DNA of 64,000 nt from Bifidobacterium choladohabitans (GCF_016102005.1 NZ_JACFPL010000001.1:186001-250000), one strand, 5' to 3'. Positions 28,001 to 37,555 are shown, counted from the stretch's first letter. The notes: generated by a model from the sequence alone, not told the origin. Made by a program: numbers and translations.

Positions 28001-28847
28001 CGGCAGGCCTGCAGTGCGCAGGGCCAAGGGAACTTTCAAGACCGCCCGACCCAGGGTGGTCATGCCCGTCTTCCCCGGCACCAATTGCGAATTCGACTCC
28101 GCACGGGCCTTCCGGGACGCTGGAGCCCAAGTGGATACCGTGGTCATCCGCAACCTGAATGCCGAGGACGTGACCGAGAGCTCCCGCCGCCTGGCCCAGG
28201 CCATCCGCAACAGCCAGATACTGATGCTGCCCGGAGGCTTCTCCGGCGGCGATGAACCCGACGGTTCGGCCAAACTGGTGGCTTCCTTCCTGCGTTCGAG
28301 CCAGGTTGCCGATGCCCTTCAGGAGCTTTTGCAGGACCGGGACGGGCTGGTTCTGGGCATCTGCAACGGCTTCCAGGCGTTGATTAAGCTGGGTCTGGTT
28401 CCCTATGGCAAAATCGTCACCGGCTCGCCCGAGGATCCCACCCTGGCCGTCAATACCATCGGTCGCCACCAGAGCCGTCTGGTCCATACCCGGATCAGCT
28501 CCACCCGCTCCCCTTGGCTTAGCGCCTGCCGGGTGGGTGACATACACACCATGCCCATCAGCCATGGCGAAGGGCGGTTCGTGGCGCAGCCTGGCCTCCT
28601 GCGTACCCTGATCGACCGAGGCCAGGTGGCTGCCCAGTATGTAGATGAGCAGGGTCGTCCCTCCATGGATCCGCTGGTCAACCCCAATGGATCCGACATG
28701 GCCGTCGAGGCCATCACCAGCCCGGACGGCCGGGTGCTGGGCAAGATGGGCCACACGGAACGCAGTGGTCCCGACCTGTACCTCAACGTGCCCGGAAAAC
28801 GAACGCAGCCGCTCTTCCAGTCTGGAGTGGATTACTTTGCCGCCTAG
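25068..28847 (+). CDS. purL: Phosphoribosylformylglycinamidine synthase (single-chain FGAM synthase)
   Basis: 1259 residues from a GTG at 25068 with AAAGGA 6 nt upstream; an earlier in-frame GTG at 24993 lies inside the terminator hairpin and is rejected. It converts FGAR, glutamine and ATP to FGAM. The N-terminal PurS-like part is followed by two PurM-like halves (TYWSDHCRHTTFNTRL; LFLFKNETHNHPTEIEPFGG; DFGAGGVAVAVGELADGL; GGKDSMSGSFEDL). The C-terminal glutaminase has the nucleophile Cys in FPGTNCEFDSARAF and the His-Glu segment in MPISHGEGRF. The all-in-one form is like that of proteobacteria and bifidobacteria, so separate purS/purQ genes are not needed. It is followed by purF at 17 bp. 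Confidence 0.95.
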   Translation: MLFRVYTEKKQGFDQAAERLAEQLRTLPGVQGLTGLRMINRYDLEGIDEDLFKRCLPTVFAQPQTDLVATQLEQALRMKGDEDLPALDSPMLFAVAPLPGQFDQRADSAAQCVQLIGQGARPLVATATVYLLQGDLNAEQIEAIRNYLVNPVDSRVVGLELPKTLAMPDDDPDPVPVLNGFRDLDDPGLEALIDKLDLAMDLPDIRFCRDHYRQEKRDPTLTELKVIDTYWSDHCRHTTFNTRLERIKADDPRARAALEHYRAIRAELGRQDRPECLMDMATIGAKYLQKRGILNDMDQSEEVNACTIRTKVDVDGQDQDWLFLFKNETHNHPTEIEPFGGAATCIGGAIRDPLSGRGYVYQAMRVSGAADPRQPLDQTLPGKLPQSRIVRQAADGYSSYGNQIGLATGQVREIYHPGYAAKRMEVGAVVAATPADHVIRRRPAPGDLIVLVGGRTGRDGIGGATGASKSQDEQSLERCGAEVQKGDAPEERKLQRLFRRPEAARLIERCNDFGAGGVAVAVGELADGLNVDLDQVPLKYQGLDGTEIAISESQERMAVALAAEDAPTFIEYARQEDLEATVIAEVTAEPRLRMTWRSETIVDIPRSFLASNGAPHKADAQVAVPAPYHAPFEVQGSLDARMRALLTDINVCSQQGLAEQFDSTIGAGTVLMPFGGARQLTPAQAMVAKLPVDGHTTTASAMAWGFNPWISSQDPYTGAYLAVVESLAKLVASGFSRSRAHLSLQEYYPKPGDDPRRWGLPVAGVLGALQAQLDLSVGAIGGKDSMSGSFEDLDVPPTLISFAVALGQAKDAVSPEFKAADRQVYLLTPEYREDGLLPDAESLRTVMDQVEALISQGLVDTAATPGYGCIAQSLMEMCLGNRIGLDLASDTAVSALFRPAYGSFILEASGPESLFIQDSGLHLRLLGHTREDYHLRCGGEDLDLAELEEIRAEGLESIFPYRGQGDPVPTIGRTDREPGRPAVRRAKGTFKTARPRVVMPVFPGTNCEFDSARAFRDAGAQVDTVVIRNLNAEDVTESSRRLAQAIRNSQILMLPGGFSGGDEPDGSAKLVASFLRSSQVADALQELLQDRDGLVLGICNGFQALIKLGLVPYGKIVTGSPEDPTLAVNTIGRHQSRLVHTRISSTRSPWLSACRVGDIHTMPISHGEGRFVAQPGLLRTLIDRGQVAAQYVDEQGRPSMDPLVNPNGSDMAVEAITSPDGRVLGKMGHTERSGPDLYLNVPGKRTQPLFQSGVDYFAA

Positions 28848-28864
28848 GGGAAAGGACATAAACC

Positions 28865-30370
28865 ATGTCGTTGGAGCTTGAAGGCATCCACGAGGAGTGT
28901 GGGATCTTCGGGGTCTGGGGACATCCCGACGCCGCCCGGCTGACCTACTTCGGCCTGCACGCCCTGCAGCACCGCGGCCAGGAGGGTGCCGGCATCGTTT
29001 CCAACGACCAAGGGCAGCTGATCGGAAGGCGCGGTCTGGGTCTGCTCACTCAGGTCTTCCCGGACGAGTCCAGCCTGACACCGCTGACCGGGGACCGGGC
29101 CATCGGCCATGTGCGCTACGCCACGACCGGTTCAGGATCCATCGAGAACATCCAGCCCTTCGTCTTCCGCTTCCATGACGGGGACATAGCCCTGGCACAC
29201 AATGGTAACCTGACCAACTGCAACAGCCTCAAGGCGCAGCTGGAGGATCAGGGAGCCATTTTCCACTCCAACTCCGACACCGAGGTGCTCATGCACCTGA
29301 TCCGCCGCAGCCCCGAGAAGGACTTCATGGCGGCGCTCAAACAGGCCCTACGCCAGGTCCACGGCGGTTTCGCCTACCTGCTCATGACCGAGGACGCCAT
29401 GATCGGAGCCATGGACCCCAACGGCTTCCGTCCCCTCTCGCTGGGTCGGCTGCCAGGTGGCGCATACGTCCTGGCTTCGGAGACCTGCGCCTTGGACCTG
29501 GTCGGCGCCACGCTGGTGCGGGACATCGGTCCCGGCGAAATCGTCCGTGTGGATGACTCGGGCTACAGCATCGAACGCTATACCGATCAGACCTGCCTGT
29601 CCATCTGCTCCATGGAGTTCATCTACTTCGCCAGGCCGGACTCCAATATTTACGGGGTCAACGTCCACTCGGCCCGCAAGAGGATGGGCGCCAGGCTGGC
29701 CCGCGAGGCCCCGGTGGACGCCGACATGGTTATCGGCGTGCCCAACTCCTCCCTGTCGGCAGCCTCAGGCTATGCCGAGGCGGCCGGACTGCCCAACGAA
29801 ATGGGGCTGATCAAGAACCAGTATGTGGCACGCACCTTCATCCAGCCCAGCCAGGCCATGCGCGAGCAGGGCGTCAGGATGAAACTGGCCGCAGTGCGTG
29901 GCGTCGTAGCCGGCAAACGGGTGGTGGTCATCGACGATTCCATCGTCCGAGGCACCACCTCGCGCAGAATCGTCCGCCTGCTCCGGGAGGCCGGGGCGAG
30001 CGAGGTGCACATGCGCATCGCCTCCCCGCCCCTGCGCTACCCTTGCTACTACGGCATCGACATCCAACGGACATCCGAACTGATTGCCGCCAAGAAGTCC
30101 GTGGAGCAGATCAGGGAAGCCATCGAAGCCGATTCCCTGGCCTACCTGAGCCTGGACGGTCTGGTGGAATCCATCGGCCTGGGTCGTGATGCGCCCTACC
30201 AGGGGCTCTGCGTGGCCTACTTCAACGGTGACTACCCAACGCGGTTTGACGACTACGAGCAGGGTTTCCTGGCCTCGCTGACTCCGGAGGACCGGGCCCG
30301 GCTGGAAGCCTCCAAGGGATCCTACGGGCTTGACATGCCTGCAGGGTCCAGGCAGGAAGCCAACCAATGA
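28865..30370 (+). CDS. purF: Amidophosphoribosyltransferase
   Basis: 501 residues. It commits PRPP to purines by transferring glutamine nitrogen. The class II glutaminase Cys is at about residue 12 (EECGIFGVWG); as in several actinobacterial homologues a short leader precedes it, which may be a processed propeptide. GLHALQHRGQEGAGI, RYATTGSGSIENIQPF and the PRPP-binding VVVIDDSIVRGTTSRRIV are present. Cysteines in LRYPCYYGIDI and SICSMEFIYFARPDS suggest the Fe-S type. The gene follows purL closely (GGAAAGG before the ATG) and precedes purM by 45 bp. Confidence 0.95.
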   Translation: MSLELEGIHEECGIFGVWGHPDAARLTYFGLHALQHRGQEGAGIVSNDQGQLIGRRGLGLLTQVFPDESSLTPLTGDRAIGHVRYATTGSGSIENIQPFVFRFHDGDIALAHNGNLTNCNSLKAQLEDQGAIFHSNSDTEVLMHLIRRSPEKDFMAALKQALRQVHGGFAYLLMTEDAMIGAMDPNGFRPLSLGRLPGGAYVLASETCALDLVGATLVRDIGPGEIVRVDDSGYSIERYTDQTCLSICSMEFIYFARPDSNIYGVNVHSARKRMGARLAREAPVDADMVIGVPNSSLSAASGYAEAAGLPNEMGLIKNQYVARTFIQPSQAMREQGVRMKLAAVRGVVAGKRVVVIDDSIVRGTTSRRIVRLLREAGASEVHMRIASPPLRYPCYYGIDIQRTSELIAAKKSVEQIREAIEADSLAYLSLDGLVESIGLGRDAPYQGLCVAYFNGDYPTRFDDYEQGFLASLTPEDRARLEASKGSYGLDMPAGSRQEANQ

Positions 30371-30415
30371 GCAGCAGCGAAGAGCAGGACAGACAGGGCA
30401 GAGAAAGGGGCATCC

Positions 30416-31468
30416 ATGCCTAAGGCATATGAGCAAGCTGGGGTATCGGTGGAGGCCGGTTACGAACTGATCGACAGGATCCGCTCCCACACGGCCAGAA
30501 CCCATAGGCCGGGCGCCGGTGACATCGGCGGCTTCGGCGGCGACTTCGACCTGTCTGCACTCAATTACAGCCACCCGGTCCTGGTCTCGGGCACCGACGG
30601 CGTGGGCACCAAGCTGATGGTGGCCCGGGAGGCCGGCCGCCATGACACCATCGGCCAGGACTGCGTGGCCATGTGCGTCAACGACATCATCGCCCAGGGG
30701 GCCGAGCCGCTGATCTTCCTGGACTACATCGCCTGCGGGCACAACGACCCGGCTCTGCTGGAGCAGGTGGTCAAGGGTGTGGCCGACGGCTGCGTCCAGG
30801 CCGGGGCCGCCCTGGTAGGCGGGGAGACCGCCGAGATGCCCGACATGTACCAGCCCGACGAGTACGACCTGGCCGGATTCACCGTGGGTGTGGTCGAACG
30901 GGAGTCCCTGGTGGATGGTTCGGCCATCAGAGAGGGCGACCAGCTGATCGGCCTGCCCTCCTCAGGAGTCCACTCCAACGGCTTCTCCCTGATTCGCCAG
31001 GTCCTTCTGGACCAGGGGGGCATGAAGCTGGAGGATCGGCCCTACCAGCTTGGCGGGCGAACCCTGGGTCAGGAACTGCTGACGCCCACCCGCATCTACG
31101 TCAAGGCCCTGCGCCCGCTCTTCGCCTCCGGTCTGCTCAGGGGTGCGGCGCACATCACCGGGGGCGGCTTCGTGGAGAAGGTGCCCAGGATTCTGCCCGA
31201 GGGTCTGGCTGCCAGCTTCGATCTGGATGCCTGGAAGGTGCCGCCCATCTTCACGATGATCGAGGAGATGGGCAGGGTCGACCATCTGGAGATGTACAAC
31301 ATCTTCAACATGGGCATTGGGATGGTCCTGGTCGTCTCCCCTGACCGGCTGGACCAGACCCGCGCAGTCCTGGATGAGGAGCAGGAGCCCTACGCCCTGA
31401 TCGGTCGGGTGACAGGTGCTCAAAACGGCCAGCAGGTCATTCTTAACGAAGACGGTCGTCAGCAATAG
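30416..31468 (+). CDS. purM: Phosphoribosylformylglycinamidine cyclo-ligase (AIR synthase)
   Basis: 350 residues. It closes the imidazole ring with ATP to form [37 protein letters not shown], the [20 protein letters not shown] region, [14 protein letters not shown], and [14 protein letters not shown] match PurM from N to C. Length is usual. It lies 46 bp after purF and 15 bp before purD. Confidence 0.95.
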   Translation: MPKAYEQAGVSVEAGYELIDRIRSHTARTHRPGAGDIGGFGGDFDLSALNYSHPVLVSGTDGVGTKLMVAREAGRHDTIGQDCVAMCVNDIIAQGAEPLIFLDYIACGHNDPALLEQVVKGVADGCVQAGAALVGGETAEMPDMYQPDEYDLAGFTVGVVERESLVDGSAIREGDQLIGLPSSGVHSNGFSLIRQVLLDQGGMKLEDRPYQLGGRTLGQELLTPTRIYVKALRPLFASGLLRGAAHITGGGFVEKVPRILPEGLAASFDLDAWKVPPIFTMIEEMGRVDHLEMYNIFNMGIGMVLVVSPDRLDQTRAVLDEEQEPYALIGRVTGAQNGQQVILNEDGRQQ

Positions 31469-31483
31469 CGAGAGGAGCCCATC

Positions 31484-32755
31484 ATGGCGGACAAGGTACT
31501 GGTCATCGGATCGGGAGCCAGGGAGCACGTTATCGCCACCACCCTGCTGTCCGGGCCAGGAGTGGATCGGGTCTGGTGCGCCCCGGGCAACCCGGGCATG
31601 GAACCGGACGGTATCAGCCTGCTTCGAGAGGATCCCACACAACCCGAAAAACTGATCGCTGCCATACGCGAGTTGGGAATCGACTGGGTCTTCGTCGGGC
31701 CCGAGGCTCCTTTGACGGCTGGATTGGTCGACGAACTGCAGGCTGCCGGCATCCCCGCCTTTGGACCCAGCAAGGCTGCGGCCCGCATAGAGGGATCCAA
31801 GGGCTTTGCCAAGGACCTGATGCGCAGGCATGGAATCCCGACCGCTGATTATTCGGTCTTTCATGACTTGGACGGTGCCAAGTCCTATGTGCGCTCGCAC
31901 GGAGCACCAGTGGTCATCAAGGCTGACGGGCTGGCTGCGGGCAAGGGTGTGACGGTGGCCACCGACCTTGACCAGGCCATGCAGGCCCTGGATGCCATCT
32001 TCATCGATCATAAGTTCGGGCAGGCCGGAGCCCAGGTGGTCATCGAGGATCAGCTGGTGGGCCAGGAGTGCTCGCTCATGTGCTTCGTCCGGGGCGAGCA
32101 GTTCTGGCCCATGCCCCTATCCCAGGACCACAAACCCGCCTATGACGGGGATCGTGGTCCCAACACCGGCGGCATGGGGGCCTACTCCCCTCTTCCGCAG
32201 TTCGGCCCGGAACTGACCCAAAAGGCCTTGGATACCATCGTTGCACCCACCGTCCATGCCCTAGCCCGGGAAGGCAGTCCCTTCACCGGGGTCCTGTACA
32301 CGGGGTTGATGGTCACCGATCAAGGCCCTCAGGTCATCGAATTCAATGCACGATTGGGTGACCCGGAGACCGAGGTGGTGCTGCCTGCACTGACCAGCGA
32401 CTTGGGCACGGCCATCCGCACACTGATGGAGGGCGGAGAGCCGCAATTCACCTGGGACGACTCCCACAGCCGCCTTGGAGTGGTCCTGGCAGCACAGGGC
32501 TATCCCGGCAACCCCAAGACCGGGGTGCCCGTGCCCTTGATTGCTCCAGAGCAGGACCTCAGAGCCTACTACGCCGGAGTGTCCGGCTCGGCTTCAACCG
32601 GTCTGACATCGTCCTCGGGCAGGACCGCCCTGGTGGTGGCCCAAGGCGACGACCTGGCCCAGGCAGCCCACCGGGTCTATTCCCGGCTGGACGGCTTGTC
32701 GATGCCCGGCCTCTTCTATCGGCACGACATCGGCCACCGCGGCCTGGAAGCCTAA
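31484..32755 (+). CDS. purD: Phosphoribosylamine-glycine ligase (GAR synthetase)
   Basis: 423 residues, ATP-grasp. It joins phosphoribosylamine and glycine. VLVIGSGAREHVIATTL at the N-terminus, GPEAPLTAGLVDELQAAGI, GFAKDLMRRHGIPTADY, PVVIKADGLAAGKGVTV, and YTGLMVTDQGPQVIEFNARL with GDPETE are conserved. GAGAGGAG lies before the ATG. Its stop codon overlaps the stop of the convergent LtaS-like gene by 4 bp, so there is no room for a separate terminator between them. Confidence 0.95.
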   Translation: MADKVLVIGSGAREHVIATTLLSGPGVDRVWCAPGNPGMEPDGISLLREDPTQPEKLIAAIRELGIDWVFVGPEAPLTAGLVDELQAAGIPAFGPSKAAARIEGSKGFAKDLMRRHGIPTADYSVFHDLDGAKSYVRSHGAPVVIKADGLAAGKGVTVATDLDQAMQALDAIFIDHKFGQAGAQVVIEDQLVGQECSLMCFVRGEQFWPMPLSQDHKPAYDGDRGPNTGGMGAYSPLPQFGPELTQKALDTIVAPTVHALAREGSPFTGVLYTGLMVTDQGPQVIEFNARLGDPETEVVLPALTSDLGTAIRTLMEGGEPQFTWDDSHSRLGVVLAAQGYPGNPKTGVPVPLIAPEQDLRAYYAGVSGSASTGLTSSSGRTALVVAQGDDLAQAAHRVYSRLDGLSMPGLFYRHDIGHRGLEA

Positions 32756-34899
32756 TTGGCCGAGCTGGTCGAGTCCTCGCTGTCCTTATCCTGGCTTTGC
32801 TCCTCCTGGCGGGCTTGTTCCTTGGCCTTCTGCCGGGCGGCATCCGAATGGCGGGTGGGCGTGGTGTTGAAGCCGGTCCCCTGCAGGTAGTGCTTGCCGG
32901 CCATGATGTCGTACTGGATCAGCTTGTAGTCGTTCAGGAGCTGCCGGGTGGCCTGGTCGAAGTCACGGGCGTTCATGGGCTGACCCTGGGCATCCAGATA
33001 GTTGGTCTGCCCTGCAGGGATCCTGTTCCAGTCCTGGATCTGGTTGGCCACCGGGGGTTCGATGGCACTGATCTTGTCGTGCAGCTCGGTCAGGAAGGCC
33101 GTGAAGGGAGAGACCTTGGTATCCATGTGTTCGGCCACCTGGGCCTGGAAGAAGTTGGGCGAGGAATAGGCGCTGTTGCTGACCTGTGTCCCCGATGCAT
33201 CCGAGGCCTTGTTGGACCAGATGAAGTAGTCGGTCAGATGCAGGGCCAGGGAGTTGCGCTGGTCCGAACCGGCCGTGCCATAAATGCCGGGCAGATGATC
33301 CCCGTAGAAGACCACGGTGACCGGTTTGCTCTGGGAGTCCAGGCTGTTCAGGAAATCGGCAGTGGCCTGATCGGTCAGACTGACCCCCTTGGCGTAGGTG
33401 CGGATGGATTGCATCTCATCGTCGCCCAGGGGCATGTTGGGGTCAGAGGAGCTGACCGAGAAGTTGTTGTCGTCATACCAGTCGTTGTAGGGCATGTGGT
33501 TCTGCATGGTGATGACCTCGACGAACTGGTTGCCCTTGTCGTCGCCCATCTGCTCCAGGGCGGAATCGTAGGCGGAACGATCCCCCACATACTGGCTGCG
33601 GTCGATACGGTCCTGGTGGGCTATCTGGTCAGGGCCCGTCAGTGAGTAGAAGTGCGAGAAGCCGAACTTCTTGTAGTTCTCGGCCCTGGAGTACATGGAG
33701 GACTCATAGGGGTGGAAGGCCAGGGACTTGGACGGCGACCCCCAGGCCTGATTGACCGTGGGTATCCAGCTCAGGTGAGGGATGACCTGCTGATAGGGAG
33801 AGGTCAGCGAGGGATCGAAGTTGGCCATGGACAGGCCGGTCATGGCCTGGAACTCCAGATTGGCCGTGCCCCCGCCATAGCCGGAGGAGAGCATGAGCCC
33901 GCTGGTGGTGCCGTCCTTGATGGATCTGATATGGGGCATGGGGTCCTGGTTGAGTGCGACGCCCGGCACCCGCGTGGGATCCGAGAAGGACTCGGAGAGG
34001 ATGTAGACCAGGCTCGACTCATTCATATAGGACTTGCGGTCACGGTTGATGCGGTCCGCCGAAAGCTGGTAGCGGTGGGCCAGAGACTGCATGGTGGCAC
34101 GGCTGTATCCTGAGGGCTGGTCCATGACCTTGGGCCGCAGCTGCCGGGAGAAGGACACGAAGACCCCGTTGCGCTGGGCGTCATAGACCGAGTCCCACAT
34201 GGAGGGTATGTCGCCCATGAACTGCGAGAAGCGGTAGGCGGGGCTGCCGTAGGTACCCACAGTGGACATGAAGAGCGCCACCACCAGGACCGGGACCAGG
34301 ACCCCTGCCGTACGCAGCCCGGCTCCCAGAGGTTTGTTGCCGGTGGACACCGGACGACCGCGACGGGCATCCATCCGTGTCACCACCCAGCAGAGCAATC
34401 CGAGAATAATCAAAGCTACAACTCCCAGCCCGATCATGATCAGGGACCGGGCCGGCAGGAAGGAGACCAGGTTGGCCGCATCGGCATGGAGAAAGTCCAG
34501 ATCGGAGGGCAGGACGGCCTCATACCGCGCACGCACCTTGAAACGCTCGATGATCGCAATGACCGCACAGATGGTCAGAATCAGGCCCGATGCCGCCCAG
34601 AAGCGATTGGTCAGGTAGGCCAGGGCCAGGTAGACCAGGCCTATAGCCAGCATGTTGAGCACCAGGACGAACCGACGCTGGGTCCACATGGCCGAGATGA
34701 AGCCCCAGAAGCCGATCAGCGAGTTGGACAGCTCTACGCGGGAACTGTTCAGGGAGACCCCCCACTGAAGGATGCCTACCGACAGGAAGTCAATCAGGAT
34801 GAAGGCGAGCAGGTAGACCCACCCACGCACCCGAAGACGTCCGGTCATGTTCTGCATCCAGGATGTCCACCGGCCGGGCTGACGCTTACGATCCTTCAC
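32752..34899 (-). CDS. LTA synthase-like sulfatase-fold membrane protein
   Basis: 715 residues. About five membrane helices occupy residues 25-185 (VYLLAFILIDFLSVGIL; MLAIGLVYLALAYL; LILTICAVIAIIERF; LIMIGLGVVALIILGLL), followed by the extracellular alkaline-phosphatase/sulfatase-like catalytic domain. The catalytic Thr/metal segment GGGTANLEFQAMTGLSM matches the LtaS-type phosphoglycerol transferase motif. VVFYGDHLPGIYG carries the conserved D-H metal ligands. The C-terminus is a charged tail (K, E, Q, D). Bifidobacterial polyglycerol-phosphate or other anionic wall polymers are plausible products. It is monocistronic, with convergent purD behind and the ZnuA-like gene 127 bp upstream on the same strand. 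Confidence 0.85.
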   Translation of the reverse strand: MKDRKRQPGRWTSWMQNMTGRLRVRGWVYLLAFILIDFLSVGILQWGVSLNSSRVELSNSLIGFWGFISAMWTQRRFVLVLNMLAIGLVYLALAYLTNRFWAASGLILTICAVIAIIERFKVRARYEAVLPSDLDFLHADAANLVSFLPARSLIMIGLGVVALIILGLLCWVVTRMDARRGRPVSTGNKPLGAGLRTAGVLVPVLVVALFMSTVGTYGSPAYRFSQFMGDIPSMWDSVYDAQRNGVFVSFSRQLRPKVMDQPSGYSRATMQSLAHRYQLSADRINRDRKSYMNESSLVYILSESFSDPTRVPGVALNQDPMPHIRSIKDGTTSGLMLSSGYGGGTANLEFQAMTGLSMANFDPSLTSPYQQVIPHLSWIPTVNQAWGSPSKSLAFHPYESSMYSRAENYKKFGFSHFYSLTGPDQIAHQDRIDRSQYVGDRSAYDSALEQMGDDKGNQFVEVITMQNHMPYNDWYDDNNFSVSSSDPNMPLGDDEMQSIRTYAKGVSLTDQATADFLNSLDSQSKPVTVVFYGDHLPGIYGTAGSDQRNSLALHLTDYFIWSNKASDASGTQVSNSAYSSPNFFQAQVAEHMDTKVSPFTAFLTELHDKISAIEPPVANQIQDWNRIPAGQTNYLDAQGQPMNARDFDQATRQLLNDYKLIQYDIMAGKHYLQGTGFNTTPTRHSDAARQKAKEQARQEEQSQDKDSEDSTSSAN

Positions 34900-35025
34900 C
34901 GCTTACTCCTGACTTTGGCGACTGGGCCCCATGGGCCTTTACCGATACCTGTGCCATTGTTCCCATTAAGGACGACAAGCCCCGTGAAAACACCCCTTAG
35001 CGAACATAAAGAGCCAGCGGACCCA

Positions 35026-35946
35026 TCAGGCCTTGGCACCAGGCACCTGCTGGACCAGGGCGCTGATCCAATCCTCCAGGTTCCTGTACTTGTTGGGGCG
35101 TTGCTCGCTGACCTCGAAGACCGGCACATGGGCCCTGTGGGCCTCAATGGCCAGCTCCTTGGAGGTTCGATTGACCTCCTGGGTGTTGAGCACCAGCATG
35201 TCCAACTGCCCTGATGTCAGCAGATGGCGGAAGGCCACCAGGTCCTCGGGCGAGGGTTCGCTCTCGTTGGCGGCTGCCCGCAGGTACCCCTCTGGGGTCA
35301 GGTCCTTCATCCCCAGATCATGACAGAGATAGTAGGCAGCCGATTCCGTGGCCGCATAGTGACGTCCCTGGGTCTGCTTGCGCGCATCGGCAATCAGATT
35401 GTCCAGCCGGGTCTGTCGAGCCTGCCAGTCCCGGTAGGCCTTGTCAAAGTCGGCCTCGCGGCCTGGACGCAGCTGCCGGTAAGCCTCATGCACGGCCTTG
35501 GCGGCCGCGCTCCTGCCCTGGGAGGAGAACCAGAGATGGGGGTTGTCGCCAGCCCTGCGCCCCGATGCCTTGGATACGTCCACCAACTTGGCCTGCCCGG
35601 TTTCGGCGGCCTTGGCAGCCCAGTCGTCGATGCCGGCCCCGTTGACTATGACCAGATCGGCACGGCTGATTCGGGCGATGTCGGCCGTTGTCGGCTCATA
35701 GTCATGGGCATCAGTCGAAGTGTTGCTCAGAATGGTGTCCACCCTGGCCTGATCGCCGCCCAGGTCCTCGGCCAAAGACTGCCACTGATTGATGCTGGCC
35801 ACCACCTGCAGAGGTCCGGATCCGGAGGCGGATGGGGTCGATTCGCTCCTCCCGCAGCCTGTCAGACTGGTCAGCAGGGTCAGTCCGGCCAGGAGGGCGG
35901 CGACCAAGGTGCGGGTCCGGCGAATGCGTGGACTGCTGGGATACAT
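35026..35946 (-). CDS. Zinc/manganese-type ABC transporter binding lipoprotein (ZnuA-like)
   Basis: 306 residues of the cluster-9 (TroA/ZnuA) family. Lipobox LTGC sits near residue 32 after a hydrophobic signal. VVASINQWQSLAEDLGGDQ, DAHDYEPTTADIARISRADLVIVNGAGIDDW, HLWFSSQGRSAAAKAVHEAY and the region ending in VFEVSEQRPNKYRNLEDWIS are family segments, with likely metal ligands His in DAHDYEP and NPHLWF. No long His-rich loop is seen. No permease or ATPase gene follows, so the partners must be elsewhere. An AT-rich Fur/Zur-type palindrome 64 bp upstream suggests metal-dependent repression, perhaps by the Fur-family protein at 40113-40556. Confidence 0.83.
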   Translation of the reverse strand: MYPSSPRIRRTRTLVAALLAGLTLLTSLTGCGRSESTPSASGSGPLQVVASINQWQSLAEDLGGDQARVDTILSNTSTDAHDYEPTTADIARISRADLVIVNGAGIDDWAAKAAETGQAKLVDVSKASGRRAGDNPHLWFSSQGRSAAAKAVHEAYRQLRPGREADFDKAYRDWQARQTRLDNLIADARKQTQGRHYAATESAAYYLCHDLGMKDLTPEGYLRAAANESEPSPEDLVAFRHLLTSGQLDMLVLNTQEVNRTSKELAIEAHRAHVPVFEVSEQRPNKYRNLEDWISALVQQVPGAKA

Positions 35947-36010
35947 GGATGAGGGTTCCTTCCTGGCGACGGCCTTGGGTCATTTGACAAGCCCTACGAG
36001 CGTTACTGAG

Positions 36011-36023
36011 ATTGATTATCAAT
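36011..36023. promoter_or_regulatory. Fur/Zur-type box upstream of the ZnuA-like gene
   Basis: ATTGATTATCAAT is a perfect 13-bp palindrome (6-1-6) set in an AT-rich stretch, the core pattern of Fur/Zur boxes. It lies 64 bp upstream of the ATG at 35946 and 113 bp before the divergent esterase start. Confidence 0.6.
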
Positions 36024-36136
36024 AAATCTACCATAGAACAACCCATGATCAGAAAGGTTGCCTATACAAATGGCAGTCATCCGCCTGGACACTCCCTATA
36101 CTGAACTGCGGATACGTTTTGGCTGGAAGGAATTGC

Positions 36137-37501
36137 ATGGGTACATGGCTGGCTAAGGTCCATCTGACCCAGGGATGGCTGCCCGCGACGCTGTTCACCC
36201 TGACGGCCCTGGCCCTGGCCCTGCTGGTGTTGACCGGACTGACCCATGGACGCTGGCGGACGCTGCTGAAACAGATCGCCATCGCCGTAGGCATAGGAGC
36301 CCTGGGACTTCTGGCCACCTGGCTGGTCTCCGACGTCTTCATGCTCTTCGGGGTTTCCCTGGGCTGGATGGTCATCATCACCGTGGCCTTGGGCTTCCTG
36401 GCCGTGGGGTTCACCGTATGCATCCTCATCACTGCACATGGATGGCGGCGGCTCCTGGCAGCCCTGAGCGTCCTGCTCTGTCTGCTGTCCACCGGCCTGC
36501 GGGTGGATATCATCTACGGAGAGTTCACCACTCTGGGATCCCTGTTCGATGTCACTCTCTATCCCGACTACGGGAGCCATCAGGCAGCCAGACCGGCTAT
36601 GAGTGTGGCCCAGTGGCGTGCCCGTGCCTCCCGGGGCAACCTGCCGACCTATCCCCGCACCGGCCGCTCCTACAGCGTGCACATCCCCAATGACAGCTCA
36701 CGTTTCCTGGCACGTCCAGCCGATATTTACCTACCGCCCGCTGCGTTGAGCAAGAAGCCTCCTGCCCTGCCCGTCTTCGTCCTTCTGGCCGGTCAACCCG
36801 GCAGCCCCGACCGGCTCTTCACCGCCGGGTCCATCCCCGCCATGATGGATGCCTATGCGGCCGAACACGATGGACTGGCTCCAGTGGTGGTCTCCCCCGA
36901 CCAGAACGGGTCCTCCTTCCACAACAGCCTGTGCGTAGACTCCCCTGTCTATGGAAAGGCCGAAACCTATTTGAGCCGTGACGTGCCCACGTGGATCCGG
37001 GCCAACCTGCCGGTCGACAGCAAACCCCAGCTCTGGGCCATCGGAGGATTCTCCCAGGGAGGGACCTGCTCCACTCAGCTGGGTGCGCGGCATCCCGACG
37101 TCTACGGGAACATGCTACCGGCCGACGGGGAGCTGGAGCCGACCCAGGGTCGGCAGGACCAGATGATCCAGGACTACTTCGGCGGCGACCGGAAACGCTT
37201 CCTGGCCCAGGTTCCCGCCAAAGCCATCATGGATCGGGCGCCATCGAGCCAGCGGCTATTCACTGCCGCTGGTTCCAACGACAAGGAGTCCCAACATAAT
37301 ATGATGGTCATCGCCAAGGCCGCCGACCAGGCAGGCATGAGTGTGGAGGCCGTCATAGCCCAAGGGTCGGGCCATGACTGGCACACGGTCAAGACCGCCT
37401 GGAAGCCCGGACTGGAATGGCTGGGCGAAGCCATGGGTCTTGGGCCAATATCCCAACCAATCCAGGACTTTCCGGATATTGTTGAGATGAACATCAGCTG
37501 A
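36137..37501 (+). CDS. Membrane-anchored alpha/beta-hydrolase esterase (esterase-D-like)
   Basis: 454 residues from the ATG at 36137 (GGAAGG 7 nt upstream). Four N-terminal membrane helices (residues about 15-125) precede an extracytoplasmic alpha/beta-hydrolase of the PF00756 putative esterase type. The nucleophile Ser is in GGFSQGG, and the catalytic His is probably in GSGHDWHT. GRSYSVHIPND and ADIYLPPAALSKKPPALPVF are typical early strands. It is followed 54 bp later by an MprF-like lipid aminoacyltransferase. In corynebacteria and enterococci such hydrolases beside aminoacyl-lipid synthases remove the aminoacyl group, so a write/erase pair is inferred. It could instead be a mycolyl-esterase-like enzyme, though bifidobacteria lack mycolates. 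Confidence 0.8.
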   Translation: MGTWLAKVHLTQGWLPATLFTLTALALALLVLTGLTHGRWRTLLKQIAIAVGIGALGLLATWLVSDVFMLFGVSLGWMVIITVALGFLAVGFTVCILITAHGWRRLLAALSVLLCLLSTGLRVDIIYGEFTTLGSLFDVTLYPDYGSHQAARPAMSVAQWRARASRGNLPTYPRTGRSYSVHIPNDSSRFLARPADIYLPPAALSKKPPALPVFVLLAGQPGSPDRLFTAGSIPAMMDAYAAEHDGLAPVVVSPDQNGSSFHNSLCVDSPVYGKAETYLSRDVPTWIRANLPVDSKPQLWAIGGFSQGGTCSTQLGARHPDVYGNMLPADGELEPTQGRQDQMIQDYFGGDRKRFLAQVPAKAIMDRAPSSQRLFTAAGSNDKESQHNMMVIAKAADQAGMSVEAVIAQGSGHDWHTVKTAWKPGLEWLGEAMGLGPISQPIQDFPDIVEMNIS

Positions 37502-37555
37502 AGCGCCGATACAGCAGATCAATAGAGATCATCAGCAGAAAGAGCCGCCGCAATC